Shown here in pieces: positions 8,098 through 17,300 of a stretch of DNA of 64,000 nt; position 1 is the first letter of the stretch; each line of letters begins with the position of its first letter. The position numbers and the translations under genes are program-made. The stretch comes from an uncultured Sporosarcina sp. Its GTDB lineage: Bacteria; Bacillota; Bacilli; Bacillales_A; Planococcaceae. The notes beneath the pieces are model-generated. The model saw only the letters and a list, made by a program, of their open reading frames with translations, was not told the DNA's origin and did not search any database. The stretch lies in contig CAOKMT010000006.1 in assembly GCA_948469885.1 (NCBI GenBank), positions 1 through 64,000 on the forward strand, given 5' to 3'.

Positions 8098-9450
8098 TTA
8101 GAATAAAAGATGGGCAATCCCTGCGACAATCGGTAACGCAATAAGTGTACGCAGTAAGAAAATGGCTACTAAATCTAGGAAGCCTACTGGAATTTTAGAA
8201 CCGAGAAGAAGTCCTCCGACTTCTGCCATGAAAATTAGTTGTGTCACGGAAATTGTTGCGACAACGAACAATGTCAATTCGGATGTAATGAGTCCATCCG
8301 CTAAAATGACAGGTAAGAACATGTCCGTGAATCCGACTACCATCAGTTGGGCAGCGTCTGCCGCTTGAGGAATGCCGAGAACAAAAAGGATCGGTTCAAA
8401 CGGTTTCCCTAAAATGGTGAAAATGGATGTGTATTCTGCCAAAATAAGGGCGGCAGTTCCGAAGGCCATAACGACCGGAATAACACCGATCCACATATCT
8501 AAAACAGTCTTCAAGCCATCGATTACTGTCTTTCCGAAAGAGCGATTTGTATCCGCTTTCAACAGGGCATTTTCCAGACCGTGTGAAACAGCATTATACC
8601 CTTCCGGTAACCGTTCTTCATCTCCAGTAAACGGTTTTCCGTTAATATACTCATCTTTTTTCCCCGCAAGCGGATAAATCCGCGGCATAATAAAAGCGAG
8701 TATTAAACCTGTCAAAATGACTGTTCCGTAAAACGGCAAGAAGTAGGAGCCGAGGCCGACATAGTCAATGATGACAATTGAAAAAGTGATGGAGACGACA
8801 GAAAACGTTGTGCCGACAATCGCCGCTTCCTTTTTCGTATAAAAGCCTTCCTCATACTGTTTACTAGTTAGTAAAACACCGATCGTTCCATCCCCGATCC
8901 AAGATGTCAGCGCATCAATCGACGATCGTCCAGGCAGTTTGAATAACGGTCGCATTACTTTCACCATCATCGTCCCAAAAAATTCGAGAAGTCCAAAATT
9001 TAAAAGTAGAGGTAAAAGCATACCGGCAAATAAGAAGATCGTAAATAAAAATGTTACAAGTTCATCTTCGCTGAGAAGAAGGCCACCAGTGTTTTCGTTT
9101 CCGATAAAAGCAGGGCCAACTTGAAGGACGACACATAAGGCGAAAATGGCTCCGAGAATTCGAGTAACCGTCCAAAAGACCGAAACTTTAAATAAATTCA
9201 TCGCAAAATTCGGTTTAACGCCATCCGTGTTCCGGAATAAATAAAAGGTTGAACCGAGTGCGGAAATAATGAGAATAATTGTGGCAATCCACGGCATGAC
9301 CGGTGCGATTTGTCCAGCCAAAATATCAGCCAGCGTTGCAATCGGCACTTTCCAATCTCCGTCAATTTTTATGGGCACCATAAACAGGAAGATCCCGAGA
9401 ATCGAAGGGATAAGGAACAGTAGCCACGTAGACAATGAAAACCTTTTCAT
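8098..9450 (-). CDS. yjiH: YjiH family transporter with nucleoside-recognition (GATE) domains
   Basis: 450 residues with about ten membrane segments, reading from the start: LSTWLLFLIPSILGIFLFMVP, then APVMPWIATIILIISALG and further helices. The middle GRSSIDALTSWIGDGTIGVL and the later GVIPVVMAFGTAALI are typical of the nucleoside-recognition (GATE) domain found twice in YjiH-type proteins. These are thought to be transporters of nucleosides or other small molecules; the substrate is unknown. The ATG at 9450 is preceded by AGGAGC on the reverse strand. It stands alone, convergent with the upstream gene. Confidence 0.82.
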   Translation of the reverse strand: MKRFSLSTWLLFLIPSILGIFLFMVPIKIDGDWKVPIATLADILAGQIAPVMPWIATIILIISALGSTFYLFRNTDGVKPNFAMNLFKVSVFWTVTRILGAIFALCVVLQVGPAFIGNENTGGLLLSEDELVTFLFTIFLFAGMLLPLLLNFGLLEFFGTMMVKVMRPLFKLPGRSSIDALTSWIGDGTIGVLLTSKQYEEGFYTKKEAAIVGTTFSVVSITFSIVIIDYVGLGSYFLPFYGTVILTGLILAFIMPRIYPLAGKKDEYINGKPFTGDEERLPEGYNAVSHGLENALLKADTNRSFGKTVIDGLKTVLDMWIGVIPVVMAFGTAALILAEYTSIFTILGKPFEPILFVLGIPQAADAAQLMVVGFTDMFLPVILADGLITSELTLFVVATISVTQLIFMAEVGGLLLGSKIPVGFLDLVAIFLLRTLIALPIVAGIAHLLF

Positions 9451-9591
9451 AATATATTTCGCTCCTTATGAGAAAGCTATGGTAGTTCGACTTTAAGCGA
9501 TTGCTTCTCGATTGTAAATAGGACAGTGAAAACATCTATAATTCAGGTTATTGGAAAAATTATAGAAATATAGTGAGTGATTATACAGCAT

Positions 9592-9624
9592 AAAAAAACC
9601 CCACAGTCGAATGACTGCGGAGGT
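9592..9624 (-). terminator. Rho-independent terminator of the bshB2 unit
   Basis: On the reverse strand, CCGCAGTC / GACTGTGG hairpin with a four-base loop, then GGTTTTTTT. It lies just past the bshB2 stop codon. Confidence 0.88.
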
Positions 9625-9628
9625 TAAG

Positions 9629-10321
9629 TTAAAACGATTGTTCGAAATCCTCTGCCCATTTGTATGTGTAGAAACGTTCATAACGGAGCCACTTCTCTGC
9701 TTCGGGATCTTTATCGGCAAGCCGCTTATTTAAATCGCGCATCATCCAGATCGTTTGGGATTCGTGCGCGCTCAAAGTCGCCAGCTTTTGGTCTGTTGTC
9801 TCATATACGTCGTGCACGATATCAGGTTCGCCCAGCTCGGCTTCTGTATTGTTAGCGAAGGCAACCGCATAGAGTGCCGGGCGGTCTTCCACCGGCATGC
9901 GACGGATCGCCCGGACAACGGCACGAGCGGATGCTTCGTGGTCGGGGTGTACGGAATAGCCGGGGTAAAATGAGATGACGAGGGATGGGTTCGTTTCGTC
10001 CATCAAGTCTGTGACGAGTTGTACCATTTTCTCATCGTCTTCAAATTCAAGCGTCTTATCTCGGAATCCCATCAATCGTAAATCATCGAGACCCATCGCT
10101 TCACATGCTTTTTCCAGCTCTGCTTTGCGGATGTGAGGCAATGTTTCTCGGTTAGCGAACGGTGGGTTTCCGAGATTTCTTCCCATCTCACCTAAAGTTA
10201 AACAAGCGTAAGTGACGGGGACGCCCATTTTTCGGTAAGCGGCGATAGAACCTGAAATGCCGAATGCTTCATCATCGGGATGGGGTAGGATGATCAGGAC
10301 GTGACGTTCTTTTTTCAACAT
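9629..10321 (-). CDS. bshB2: Bacillithiol biosynthesis deacetylase BshB2
   Basis: Zinc-dependent LmbE/PIG-L family deacetylase that removes the acetyl group from N-acetylglucosaminyl-malate in bacillithiol synthesis; it also resembles related amide hydrolases. The N-terminal LIILPHPDDEAFG holds the HPDDE metal motif, and SFYPGYSVHPDHEASARAV supplies the second His motif. 230 residues, close to the Bacillus protein. The upstream yojF homologue on the same strand is the usual partner in Bacillus (yojF-yojG), which supports the BshB2 assignment over other LmbE paralogues. Confidence 0.92.
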   Translation of the reverse strand: MLKKERHVLIILPHPDDEAFGISGSIAAYRKMGVPVTYACLTLGEMGRNLGNPPFANRETLPHIRKAELEKACEAMGLDDLRLMGFRDKTLEFEDDEKMVQLVTDLMDETNPSLVISFYPGYSVHPDHEASARAVVRAIRRMPVEDRPALYAVAFANNTEAELGEPDIVHDVYETTDQKLATLSAHESQTIWMMRDLNKRLADKDPEAEKWLRYERFYTYKWAEDFEQSF

Positions 10322-10342
10322 GAATCTTTCCTCCTCGGTGCG

Positions 10343-10693
10343 TTAATACGTAAACGGTGTTTCGCTTATTTGAAGGGCGATGGATAATTTTCCATCGGGG
10401 TCGAGTCCTGCCATGAGCAGTCGACCATATTCATCGACAGTGAAGTGGGTGATGCCTTGTGCATAAATCCAGCCGGATGGTAATTTTAATCCGACGCGGT
10501 GCGGGGAATCGCCAACGACTTTTCCCAGTTCGAATTTCACGACAATATTCCGGATGAAAGCGCCAACGTTGAAAAAACCTTCATTTCGGTGGGCGGCGTA
10601 TGAGCCATTCGTCGTTTCAAGATGAATGTACACATCTTTATTTGCAAAAGAAGTGATGAGCTCCTGTAAGTGATCTGGTTTTACGATTTCCAT
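10343..10693 (-). CDS. yojF: YojF family protein (DUF1806), bshB2 partner
   Basis: 116-residue cytoplasmic protein beginning MEIVKPDHLQELI, with GAFIRNIVVKFELGKVVGDS and a conserved WIYAQGITHFTVDEYGRLL core. It matches the small YojF family encoded next to bshB2 in Bacillus. Its biochemical role is not established; the fixed linkage suggests a part in bacillithiol metabolism (inference). The ATG at 10693 follows AGGAGG on the reverse strand. Only 21 bases separate it from bshB2, so the two are one operon. Confidence 0.88.
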   Translation of the reverse strand: MEIVKPDHLQELITSFANKDVYIHLETTNGSYAAHRNEGFFNVGAFIRNIVVKFELGKVVGDSPHRVGLKLPSGWIYAQGITHFTVDEYGRLLMAGLDPDGKLSIALQISETPFTY

Positions 10694-11005
10694 GTAAAAT
10701 CCTCCTAAACAATGACAACTTAATTTATAAGTATATAGATAAAGTATGCTGATTGCGATTTGCCTGCTTGTATGAAAAGGAAAACAAGGCCGTCTAATAA
10801 GTCAGAAAGTTGTTAGGGTGCTACTTTTTTACGTGAAGGGGAGATGGTAGCATGCCCGTGTAGCGAGACAAAGAGTCAACAAATCAAAAGGTAAAGAGAG
10901 CTGAGCTGACAGGGGAAGCGTCCGCTCGGTATGGAAATCAACGGTTTTTTTGAGTGGGAATCTTTATGTCAACATAGATAGAAGAAAAGGTTGTGGTATT
11001 TATAA
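10694..11005. repeat. Non-coding stretch with a copy of a dispersed GCGTCCGC repeat
   Basis: No gene seen. Around 10911-10953 is one end of an intergenic repeat whose core reads GAAGCGTCCGCTCGG then GGAAATCAAC. Related sequences occur near 20257-20390 (reverse orientation, longest copy), 47245-47275 and 59970-60015. The rest is AT-rich; the yojF promoter should lie near 10700-10770 on the reverse strand but was not pinned down. Confidence 0.6.
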
Positions 11006-11046
11006 AAAAGTAGAAGGTGAATGATTCAAATTCACCTTCTACTTTT
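11006..11046. terminator. Bidirectional terminator, mainly for pdxK
   Basis: Hairpin AGAAGGTGAAT / ATTCACCTTCT with a seven-base loop and A/T tracts on both sides. On the reverse strand it follows the pdxK stop and ends in a run of T. Confidence 0.88.
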
Positions 11047-11078
11047 ATTTTGGGCCTGCTTTCGATACTTCCGTTACG

Positions 11079-11909
11079 TTAGACTTCTGTTGCTGTGATT
11101 TCAGGACCGCCGAACTTGTTTTTCGCTCCGTGAAGAACTGGTCCGACGAATTCGTTTAATTTCCAGCCGTTGATGATCGCTGCGGTTACGAATTGTTTCG
11201 CTTCGCCGACTGCTTCTTTTACCTCAAGGCCATTGGCAAGGTTCGCTGTAATCGCTGCTGCCACTGTACAGCCAGCACCGTGGTTATAATGGTTTTCACT
11301 TTTAGCCGCTTCGAAAAGTGTGAATGTTGCACCGTCATATAGAAGGTCGGCAGCTGTGTCGCGTTCGAGTCCTTTTCCACCTTTGATAAAGACGTTTTTA
11401 GCGCCCAATGCATGGATTTTACGGGCGGCCTCTTTCATCTCATCCAACGATTTCGGTGTTTTTGTGCCTGCAAGTTGTCCCGCTTCGAATAAGTTCGGCG
11501 TGACGACGAGTGCATGTGGTAAGAGATGTTCGATCATTGCATCGACAGTGCCAGGGTTCAGCACTTCGTCATCACCTTTACATACCATGACCGGATCGAT
11601 GACCACTTTGGATAGACCCGAGTCAGCAATGGCCTTTCCAGCGGTTTCAATGACTTCTTCCGTGCTTAGCATGCCTGTTTTGATCGCGTCTATGCCTGTC
11701 GAAACAGCGGTGTCGATTTGCGTTTTTAAAATGTCGATTGGCAGTGAGAAAACGCTATGGCTCCAATTTTTAGGATCCATTGTCACGACGACAGTCAAAG
11801 CGGTCATGCCATATGTTCCGTGCTCTTGAAATGTTTTTAAGTCAGCCTGAATGCCCGCGCCACCTGAAGTGTCGGAGCCTGCTATCGTTAAAATCTTTTT
11901 TATCGTCAT
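11079..11909 (-). CDS. pdxK: Pyridoxine / hydroxymethylpyrimidine kinase (PdxK type)
   Basis: Ribokinase-superfamily kinase that phosphorylates pyridoxine-type vitamers, with possible HMP kinase side activity (family formerly called ThiD). Starts MTIKKILTIAGSDTSGGAG, the nucleoside-like substrate site; KTGMLSTEEV and VVIDPVMVCKGDDEVL follow, and the C-terminal HGAGCTVAAAITANLANG contains the anion hole and catalytic cysteine/glycine region. 276 residues, very close to Bacillus PdxK. The ATG at 11909 has AAAGGAG seven bases away; the extra 11 codons upstream lack this. Single gene, divergent from the DUF4230 gene. Confidence 0.9.
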   Translation of the reverse strand: MTIKKILTIAGSDTSGGAGIQADLKTFQEHGTYGMTALTVVVTMDPKNWSHSVFSLPIDILKTQIDTAVSTGIDAIKTGMLSTEEVIETAGKAIADSGLSKVVIDPVMVCKGDDEVLNPGTVDAMIEHLLPHALVVTPNLFEAGQLAGTKTPKSLDEMKEAARKIHALGAKNVFIKGGKGLERDTAADLLYDGATFTLFEAAKSENHYNHGAGCTVAAAITANLANGLEVKEAVGEAKQFVTAAIINGWKLNEFVGPVLHGAKNKFGGPEITATEV

Positions 11910-12052
11910 CGTATAAACTCCTTTGAGTGAAATTGAATTCATCTTTATATTTTAGCAAGTCGAACAATTTATTACAACAAACTAAACGTTGAGACAATTG
12001 TCGATAATATGTTGGTTTCATAAGGATGGATTATGAATCTAACACTTCTTAT

Positions 12053-12082
12053 TTGTTGTCGGAACGGGAACTTTTGTATAAT
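12053..12082 (+). promoter_or_regulatory. Probable sigma-A promoter of the DUF4230-ung operon
   Basis: TTGTTG and TATAAT separated by 18 bases, 38 bases before the ATG at 12121. Confidence 0.6.
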
Positions 12083-12120
12083 GAAAATATACGAGACTAT
12101 GTCGAAAAAAGGGGATTACT

Positions 12121-12789
12121 ATGAGCATAAATAGAAAGTTTAGAAATGTGAAAGGGACCGGAAGAAAGTTTTTTTCGATTTGGACAAAATCATTTCTAAT
12201 GATCGCGCTACTCCTCGTCTTCTTCGTTGTTGCATTGCCCATAGGGGCGTTTTACTTTTTGACACAAGGGAGCACATTTGCTGAAGAGAAAGGCGCATTT
12301 CTTGAACAAATCCAAGAGTTGAATGAGTTGGCAACGGCTGAAGCCTATACGAAAGTCATTATCGAACGACAAGATAACGCGGTTTTCGGCCAAAGTATTG
12401 GCTTGAATCTACCGGGTACGAAGCGACAACTATTGGTCGTTGTGCCTGGATCGGTGAAAGCGGGCATCGAGTTGTCGGAACTGACCGAAAAAGATGTCGT
12501 CGTGAACGAAAAGGACAAGACAGTAAAACTGACGTTACCCCGCGCACAGTTTCTAGGTGGGGCAGAACTATTCTTTGATCAAGTCGAAGTGTTTTCTTAT
12601 GAAGGGCTTTTCCGCGGTAAAGCGAATATCGAAGAAGCTTATGAACTTGCAGAAGAAGCGAAAAATCTCATCATAGATGAAAGTGCCGAACAAGGTGTAT
12701 TGGCCATGGCGGAAAAAAATGCGGAAAGAACTCTTCGTGAAATGTTTTCCTTTGCTGGATATGAGGTCATAATTGAATTTGAAGGGTGA
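12121..12789 (+). CDS. DUF4230 membrane-anchored protein
   Basis: 222 residues: a basic N-terminus, one membrane helix (about residues 22-45, [20 protein letters not shown]) and an extracytoplasmic domain. [20 protein letters not shown] and [18 protein letters not shown] segments followed by [12 protein letters not shown] match the DUF4230 pattern seen in many bacteria. Function unknown. The ATG has AAAAGGGG upstream. Its stop overlaps the GTG in front of ung (GTGA), so the two genes are probably coupled. Confidence 0.78.
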   Translation: MSINRKFRNVKGTGRKFFSIWTKSFLMIALLLVFFVVALPIGAFYFLTQGSTFAEEKGAFLEQIQELNELATAEAYTKVIIERQDNAVFGQSIGLNLPGTKRQLLVVVPGSVKAGIELSELTEKDVVVNEKDKTVKLTLPRAQFLGGAELFFDQVEVFSYEGLFRGKANIEEAYELAEEAKNLIIDESAEQGVLAMAEKNAERTLREMFSFAGYEVIIEFEG

Positions 12790-12797
12790 CAAAAAAG

Positions 12798-13481
12798 ATG
12801 AAGAAAATTTTCGGAAATGACTGGGATGAAGTCTTGGAAGACGAGTTCGAACAACCTTATTACGCGAAGCTTAGACAGTTTTTAAAAGAAGAATATGCCA
12901 CGCAAACAGTTTACCCGAAAATGGAGGATATGTGGACGGCATTCAAATTGACACCGTTTGAGGAAGTAAAAGTCGTCATTTTGGGACAAGATCCTTATCA
13001 CGGCCCGGGACAAGCGCATGGGTTAAGCTTTTCGGTGAAGCGCGGGGTGGCTAAGCCGCCGAGTGTCCGCAATATGTTCAAGGAGTTAGAGGCGGATATC
13101 GGCTGTCAAGTTCCGGAAAATGGGACACTTTCGGGATGGGCTGCGCAAGGCGTGCTCATGTTGAATACAGTGTTGACTGTCCGGCAAGGCGAAGCGCATT
13201 CTCATCGGGGACAAGGATGGGAAACGTTTACCGATGCGGTCATCGGTCATTTGTCGAAGCGGAAAAAGCCGATTGTCTTCATCCTATGGGGAAACCCGGC
13301 ACGTACCAAGAAGCAGTTGATCGACCTTTCCCGTCACGCAGTGGTAGAATCGGTTCACCCAAGTCCGCTTAGTGCGAGTCGAGGGTTTTTTGGCAGCCGT
13401 CCGTATTCTAAGGCGAATGGATTTTTGGAGGCATGGGAGGAAGAACCGATCGATTGGTGTAGGACGGACAAGGTGCTGTGA
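12798..13481 (+). CDS. ung: Uracil-DNA glycosylase, family 1
   Basis: Removes uracil from DNA to start base-excision repair. The water-activating motif [18 protein letters not shown] lies near residues 58-75, the minor-groove loop [22 protein letters not shown] segment near 185, and GRVGH-type [10 protein letters not shown] in between. 227 residues, as in Bacillus. I prefer the ATG at 12798, which is 11 bases from GAAGGG; a GTG at 12786 overlaps the previous stop and would add four residues. The following small genes also follow ung in Bacillus. Confidence 0.95.
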   Translation: MKKIFGNDWDEVLEDEFEQPYYAKLRQFLKEEYATQTVYPKMEDMWTAFKLTPFEEVKVVILGQDPYHGPGQAHGLSFSVKRGVAKPPSVRNMFKELEADIGCQVPENGTLSGWAAQGVLMLNTVLTVRQGEAHSHRGQGWETFTDAVIGHLSKRKKPIVFILWGNPARTKKQLIDLSRHAVVESVHPSPLSASRGFFGSRPYSKANGFLEAWEEEPIDWCRTDKVL

Positions 13482-13526
13482 TTTTATCCTGCTCTAGGCT
13501 AAGGTGAAGAGAAAGAGGTGACGCGC

Positions 13527-13703
13527 ATGGCAGTCAATTGTTTTCAATGTGAATATTTTTTCGTCACATGGGAGCAAAGAAATCCGCGCGGATGTAAAGC
13601 GTACGGTTTCAAAACAAGAGAAATGCCGTCCGTCGTCGTGAAAAGATCATCCGGTATGGAATGTTTGAAGTTTGCGGAGAAGAAAAGGGAGGGAAGAAGA
13701 TGA
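13527..13703 (+). CDS. Small Cys-rich protein downstream of ung
   Basis: 58 residues, MAVNCFQCEYFFVTWEQ at the start, then RGCKAYGFKT and MECLKFAEKK at the end. Four cysteines (CxxC ... C ... C) suggest a small metal site. Often such tiny proteins are found beside ung or uracil-DNA glycosylase-like genes in Bacillales, but I cannot name a function. ATG at 13527 follows AAGAGGTGA; a GTG at 13518 is an alternative. Its last codons overlap the start of the next gene (ATGA), supporting that it is really translated. Confidence 0.7.
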   Translation: MAVNCFQCEYFFVTWEQRNPRGCKAYGFKTREMPSVVVKRSSGMECLKFAEKKREGRR

Positions 13704-13960
13704 TTTCCTATGATCAGCTATTTAGTGAAATGTCCCGTCAGTTGAGTGCGGCACAGCGAAGTGCGGATCCACATAAAATGCGTGAAGCACTCGCGGCGAT
13801 TCGTTCGCTTTGTGAAGTGGGGCTAGGACAGGAAGTTGAAACGCCTCCACAAAAGGTTCCGCAAATGATTGCGCCTCCTAAAATGCAATCACTTACTTCT
13901 TTGGAGAGCCGTCCTTTGCAAGAAGAAGGAGCGAATGGGGACTCGATTTTTGATTTTTGA
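13700..13960 (+). CDS. ywdI: YwdI family protein
   Basis: 86 residues, starting MISYDQLFSEMSRQLSAA and continuing with a helical segment (KMREALAAIRSLCEVGL) and a proline-rich tail. It matches the small YwdI family by sequence start and by position between ung and ywdK, as in B. subtilis. Unknown function. ATG at 13700 overlaps the preceding stop; the ribosome site is GGGAGGGAAG inside the upstream gene. Confidence 0.75.
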   Translation: MISYDQLFSEMSRQLSAAQRSADPHKMREALAAIRSLCEVGLGQEVETPPQKVPQMIAPPKMQSLTSLESRPLQEEGANGDSIFDF

Positions 13961-14104
13961 TCAGGTGAAAAGCCCTTGTTGACGGATAACTTTGTAATTT
14001 TGTGTGATAACTACTTAAAAGTGCAAGATAACACGGAGAAGTTATGAGATCGTGATTCTTCTGTTATTTGTATCATTCATTTAAAAGAAAGTAGGAAAAA
14101 GAAT

Positions 14105-14485
14105 ATGCCATTTTTCATTATTGCGGGTGCCGTGAATGCTGCACTTGCTGTTGCACTCGGCGCATTTGGTGCCCATGCATTGAAAGAAAAGTTATCGGAA
14201 CATTATTTGGCGATTTGGGAAACAGCAGTGCAGTATCAAATGTTTCATGCGCTCGGTCTCATCGCAATCGGTATTTTGATGAGTTCATCGCTTTTAGGGC
14301 CGATTTCGCAACTGAACTGGGCAGGCTGGCTTTTACTGGCCGGAATTATCATTTTCTCTGGAAGCCTGTACATATTGAGCCTCACGGGAATTGGGGTGCT
14401 TGGTGCTATTACGCCAATCGGTGGCGTCGCATTCATTATCGGCTGGATTATGCTTATTATCGCTGCAACTAAATTTACAAGCTAA
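14105..14485 (+). CDS. ywdK: DUF423 small integral membrane protein
   Basis: 126 residues with four predicted membrane helices and the family start [23 protein letters not shown], given here as two parts: [18 protein letters not shown] and [26 protein letters not shown] and the glycine-rich [15 protein letters not shown] are also conserved. The DUF423 family is widespread and uncharacterised. The ATG is preceded by AAAGTAGGAAAA, a modest site. Its terminator is shared with convergent gerQ. Confidence 0.86.
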   Translation: MPFFIIAGAVNAALAVALGAFGAHALKEKLSEHYLAIWETAVQYQMFHALGLIAIGILMSSSLLGPISQLNWAGWLLLAGIIIFSGSLYILSLTGIGVLGAITPIGGVAFIIGWIMLIIAATKFTS

Positions 14486-14525
14486 AAAACTTCCGCAAGC
14501 CATGAAAGGCGAGCGGAAGTTTTTT
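14486..14525. terminator. Bidirectional terminator between ywdK and gerQ
   Basis: Hairpin AACTTCCGC / GCGGAAGTT with A- and T-tracts on opposite sides. The reverse-strand stem overlaps the gerQ stop codon region. Confidence 0.85.
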
Positions 14526-14910
14526 ATACTTGACGTGATTGGATGGTTTGCGGGAAATAGTTTACGTCACCTTCGAATTCGGCATAGTCAAAGTAGATCA
14601 TAGGGAAAAGGAAGCTGTTCCCTGATGACGCTTCTTTGACAATGACATGGTCACGTCCAGCGGCTTCAACTGATCCTATAACGTTTCTCGTATTTAAGGT
14701 TTCACCAAGTGTATGTGAGAAAGAGAAATGAAAAATACCCGGTTCCCCAATATTGAGACGTAAGATGTTTTCAATATAGGATTGTTCCCCTTGCGGCAGT
14801 CCGGCAGGTCTTCCACTTGGAATGGTGACGGGAGGAGGCACCATTTGCTGTTGGTTGTTTTGGAAACTAGGTTGTGGTTGGAAATTGGGATTCCAATAAT
14901 ATTGGACCAT
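14524..14910 (-). CDS. gerQ: Spore coat germination protein GerQ
   Basis: 128-residue coat protein needed for dipicolinate-triggered germination through CwlJ and a target of Tgl cross-linking in B. subtilis. The N-terminal 45 residues are rich in Gln, Pro and Asn (NPNFQPQPSFQNNQQQ), as usual; the conserved core begins EQSYIENILRLN and includes FSFSHTLGETLNTRNVIG and RDHVIVKEASSGNSFLFPM. The adjacent cwlJ upstream makes the expected pair, since each needs the other for its place in the spore. ATG at 14910 follows GAAAGGATGAATG on the reverse strand. Confidence 0.93.
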   Translation of the reverse strand: MVQYYWNPNFQPQPSFQNNQQQMVPPPVTIPSGRPAGLPQGEQSYIENILRLNIGEPGIFHFSFSHTLGETLNTRNVIGSVEAAGRDHVIVKEASSGNSFLFPMIYFDYAEFEGDVNYFPQTIQSRQV

Positions 14911-14981
14911 TCATTCATCCTTTCGTTGTAAAAGATTAATGTTCCCCCCGATTTATTTTAAAAGGGGGGTACTGAATCAAG

Positions 14982-15401
14982 TTAAACCATTGGACAATCG
15001 CTAACGAGTGGAGCGAAAAAGCAATGGGCTTTATAGCGACCTGTATTCCATTGGCCATACCATTGGGCAGGACAAGTGCCAGTGGGCATGAAAAACCATA
15101 ATGCCCGGCTGGCAGGATGGAAACGCTCGCCTGCGATCACCCGCCTTGCAAGCAATATATCTTCGGGACGCGCACGTTGGTAGAAGTATCCTTTGGTTGT
15201 TGCTTCAAATCCCCCAGGTCGCTGAAATACCATCTGTTCTAGAGAACGGATGTCCGTGAAATCGAGGCACTCTGCAAGGACACGGTTCACGCCGACGTTA
15301 CCGACCATGAGCATACCTTCAAGGCCATCCCCCTCTGCTTCGGCACGCATTAATCGGGCAAGTAACTCGACTTCCTTCTCGTTGTACGCAATCACTGCCA
15401 A
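14982..15401 (-). CDS. cwlJ: Spore cortex-lytic enzyme CwlJ
   Basis: 139-residue SleB/CwlJ-type hydrolase that degrades cortex peptidoglycan during germination and sits in the coat, so it has no signal peptide. Family motifs: LLARLMRAEAEGDGLEGMLM with the catalytic-type glutamate, VGNVGVNRVL, GYFYQRARPEDILLARR, then ALWFFMPTGTCPAQWY and the Cys-rich end CFFAPLVSDCP. ATG at 15401 is preceded by GAGGAGG on the reverse strand. Expected to be expressed late in the mother cell with gerQ; no sigma-K or sigma-E promoter was assigned. Confidence 0.93.
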   Translation of the reverse strand: MAVIAYNEKEVELLARLMRAEAEGDGLEGMLMVGNVGVNRVLAECLDFTDIRSLEQMVFQRPGGFEATTKGYFYQRARPEDILLARRVIAGERFHPASRALWFFMPTGTCPAQWYGQWNTGRYKAHCFFAPLVSDCPMV

Positions 15402-15520
15402 AGAACAACCTCCTCATAGAGACCATATGCACGGGAAAATGCTCGTATTACTTCAAAGAGATAAAAAGCATACTAATATTGGTTTGGATGCAATCATGCC
15501 AAGGCATGATGCGTCAAGAG
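15402..15520 (-). repeat. Probable relic of the 62-kb structured repeat family
   Basis: At 15487-15512 a hairpin GCAATCATGCC / GGCATGATGC is flanked by GGAT and GTC; the reverse complement matches the end hairpin at 62401-62422 (GGCATGATTGCATCC against GGCGTGATTGCGTCC). The GAGCAT motif that follows that hairpin in the 62-kb copy also recurs here near 15437-15444. The remaining bases to 15729 are AT-rich with no gene seen. Confidence 0.45.
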
Positions 15521-15729
15521 GAAATATGAAATCTAATGATAAGCAAATGGTTATTATAACTATTATATTTAGTTATTTTACTAATCATAGTTCAGGGGAT
15601 AGAGTTAAATTATTACTACGAATACTAAGTATTCATACTTGTAAGCGATTACAGTTGCGGCTATTCGTTAAAAAGAATGCGTAGAAGGTTGGTTGAGCAC
15701 TTAAATCAATGAGAAGAGGAGGGAACGCG

Positions 15730-17115
15730 ATGCTTTCAGTTATTATTCCTGTGTTATTACTATTCATTATTGTATTGTTTCCATCTGTACCGAAAATTGG
15801 GGGGAATATTGTTGCTGCGTTACTTATTGCTGCGTTTTCGGCTGCAATATTAGGAGGACTGAATCCGTTAGAAATGATCTCCGCTATCATTTCTGGTATT
15901 GACCGTTTATCTTGGGTGATTATGCTATCTATATTTGGAAGTATTTACGCCGAAACGCAAACGAGATTAGGAACAGTAGATGCAACATTGAATGGACTGA
16001 AGAAGTTATTTGGTGGTTCACCCATTGGATTAATTACTGCTGTTATCGTCACTTTAGTATTTGCAGGTTCTGTCTTAGGTGATTCGATAGCAGCAGCAAC
16101 AGTCATTGGTTTCTTAGTTATTCGGGCACTCTACGAAGAGTTAAAATTAAAGCCTGAACAAATTGGAGTCATTATTTTATTAGGCGCGACTTTAGGGGCA
16201 GTGATGCCACCGATCAGCCAAGGAATTTTCTTATCTGCTTCTTTAATTGATGTCGATCCGACAAATGCAATCAAAGTAGGGTATATAACTGTAACAATTG
16301 GTGTGATTTTAGCTATTATTCAATCTGCATTTTTTGTTCGTAAAAAGAAGATGCCTGATTTATATGCTCCGCAAAAGATAGCGCAAAAGAAAACATCTGG
16401 AAAAACAGATTTTATTGCAATTATTAAGAAATACGGAGCTGCTTTTATACCATTAACTATTTTAATTGCCATTGTCATTGCTGATTCTGGGTTTAATTAT
16501 AGTATTTTCGAGAAGTGGAAGTACCTAGCAATTATTACAGAATCGCTTGAAGAGATTCCAATTATTGGGGGACTCGTTTTTGGAATTGTTTTCGCAATAA
16601 TTATCGCAACCTTTGTTAGTTTTCTATTTCCTAAAGTACGAAAGGACGCTGGTGAAGTAGTCAAAAAAGGCTTGATCAATGTTCGTCAAACTGCCCTAAT
16701 TCAAGTAGCCGCTGGAGTTATGATCGGTGTATTTTACGATGCTGGAACAATTGATGCTGTCCAATCATTTGTAGAACACTTAAATGCATCGGCAGTGAAG
16801 GTTGGTGGGGGGACATCAACCATGTTGGTAGGGATGTTAACAGGATCACAAACGGCTTCACAAACAACTATTATCACTTTTCTAGGACCAATATTATTAG
16901 ATTTAGGTGTCCATCCTACAAATGTTGTAATCGGATCATCTCATTTTGCTATGGCTGGACAAAGTTTTCCACCGGTTGGTCTAACTGCATTTGTTGTATG
17001 CGGAATTGTAGGTGGAATTGTTCATGAAAAAGTTGATCCAGTAAAAGTAATGCTGATCGCTTTGCCAAATGCAATATACTTCATGATTGTTGGGTTTATT
17101 GCTTGGTTTATATGA
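15730..17115 (+). CDS. Orphan DctM-like large permease (TRAP / ion-transporter superfamily)
   Basis: 461 residues with about 12 hydrophobic segments. LVFAGSVLGDSIAAATVIGFLV followed by ILLGATLGAVMPPISQGIF parallels the first half of TRAP DctM subunits (in parts: SVLGDSIAAATVIG and LGATLGAVMPPISQG); the second half has a related GMLTGSQTASQTTIITFLGP. No DctP binding protein or DctQ small subunit is nearby, so it may act alone in another ion-transporter family. ATG at 15730 follows GAGGAGGG. Codon use is visibly richer in A/T (TTA, ATT, GTA) than neighbouring genes, and a transposase remnant follows, which points to acquisition by transfer. Substrate unknown. Confidence 0.6.
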   Translation: MLSVIIPVLLLFIIVLFPSVPKIGGNIVAALLIAAFSAAILGGLNPLEMISAIISGIDRLSWVIMLSIFGSIYAETQTRLGTVDATLNGLKKLFGGSPIGLITAVIVTLVFAGSVLGDSIAAATVIGFLVIRALYEELKLKPEQIGVIILLGATLGAVMPPISQGIFLSASLIDVDPTNAIKVGYITVTIGVILAIIQSAFFVRKKKMPDLYAPQKIAQKKTSGKTDFIAIIKKYGAAFIPLTILIAIVIADSGFNYSIFEKWKYLAIITESLEEIPIIGGLVFGIVFAIIIATFVSFLFPKVRKDAGEVVKKGLINVRQTALIQVAAGVMIGVFYDAGTIDAVQSFVEHLNASAVKVGGGTSTMLVGMLTGSQTASQTTIITFLGPILLDLGVHPTNVVIGSSHFAMAGQSFPPVGLTAFVVCGIVGGIVHEKVDPVKVMLIALPNAIYFMIVGFIAWFI

Positions 17116-17144
17116 GATGAAGATTCTTTATGTTTTATGGTCAG

Positions 17145-17300
17145 ACAAGGGGGGATTCAGCAAGTCAGCAAAGAAGTATCTACACTCAATGTAAAATTGA
17201 GGTGGAGAGTGTTTTCGGTTATATCAAGGGCAACTGGTCGTTCTTCAGATTTTTAGTAGGAGACTCGATAAAGTCCATATGGAATTCGAGTTGCGACATG
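17145..17300 (+). pseudogene. Decayed transposase C-terminus (IS1182-type)
   Basis: One frame reads KIEVESVFGYIKGNWSFFRF (17193-17252), which matches the conserved VE-x-VFG-x-IK-N-x-(S/G)FxRF end of IS1182/IS4-like transposases. The normal continuation (RGL-x-KV-x-x-E) then appears in another frame as RLDKVHMEFEL at about 17261-17293, so a frameshift separates them; stops follow. Only a fragment of about 50 codons is left. It marks past IS activity at the edge of the AT-rich insertion. Confidence 0.75.
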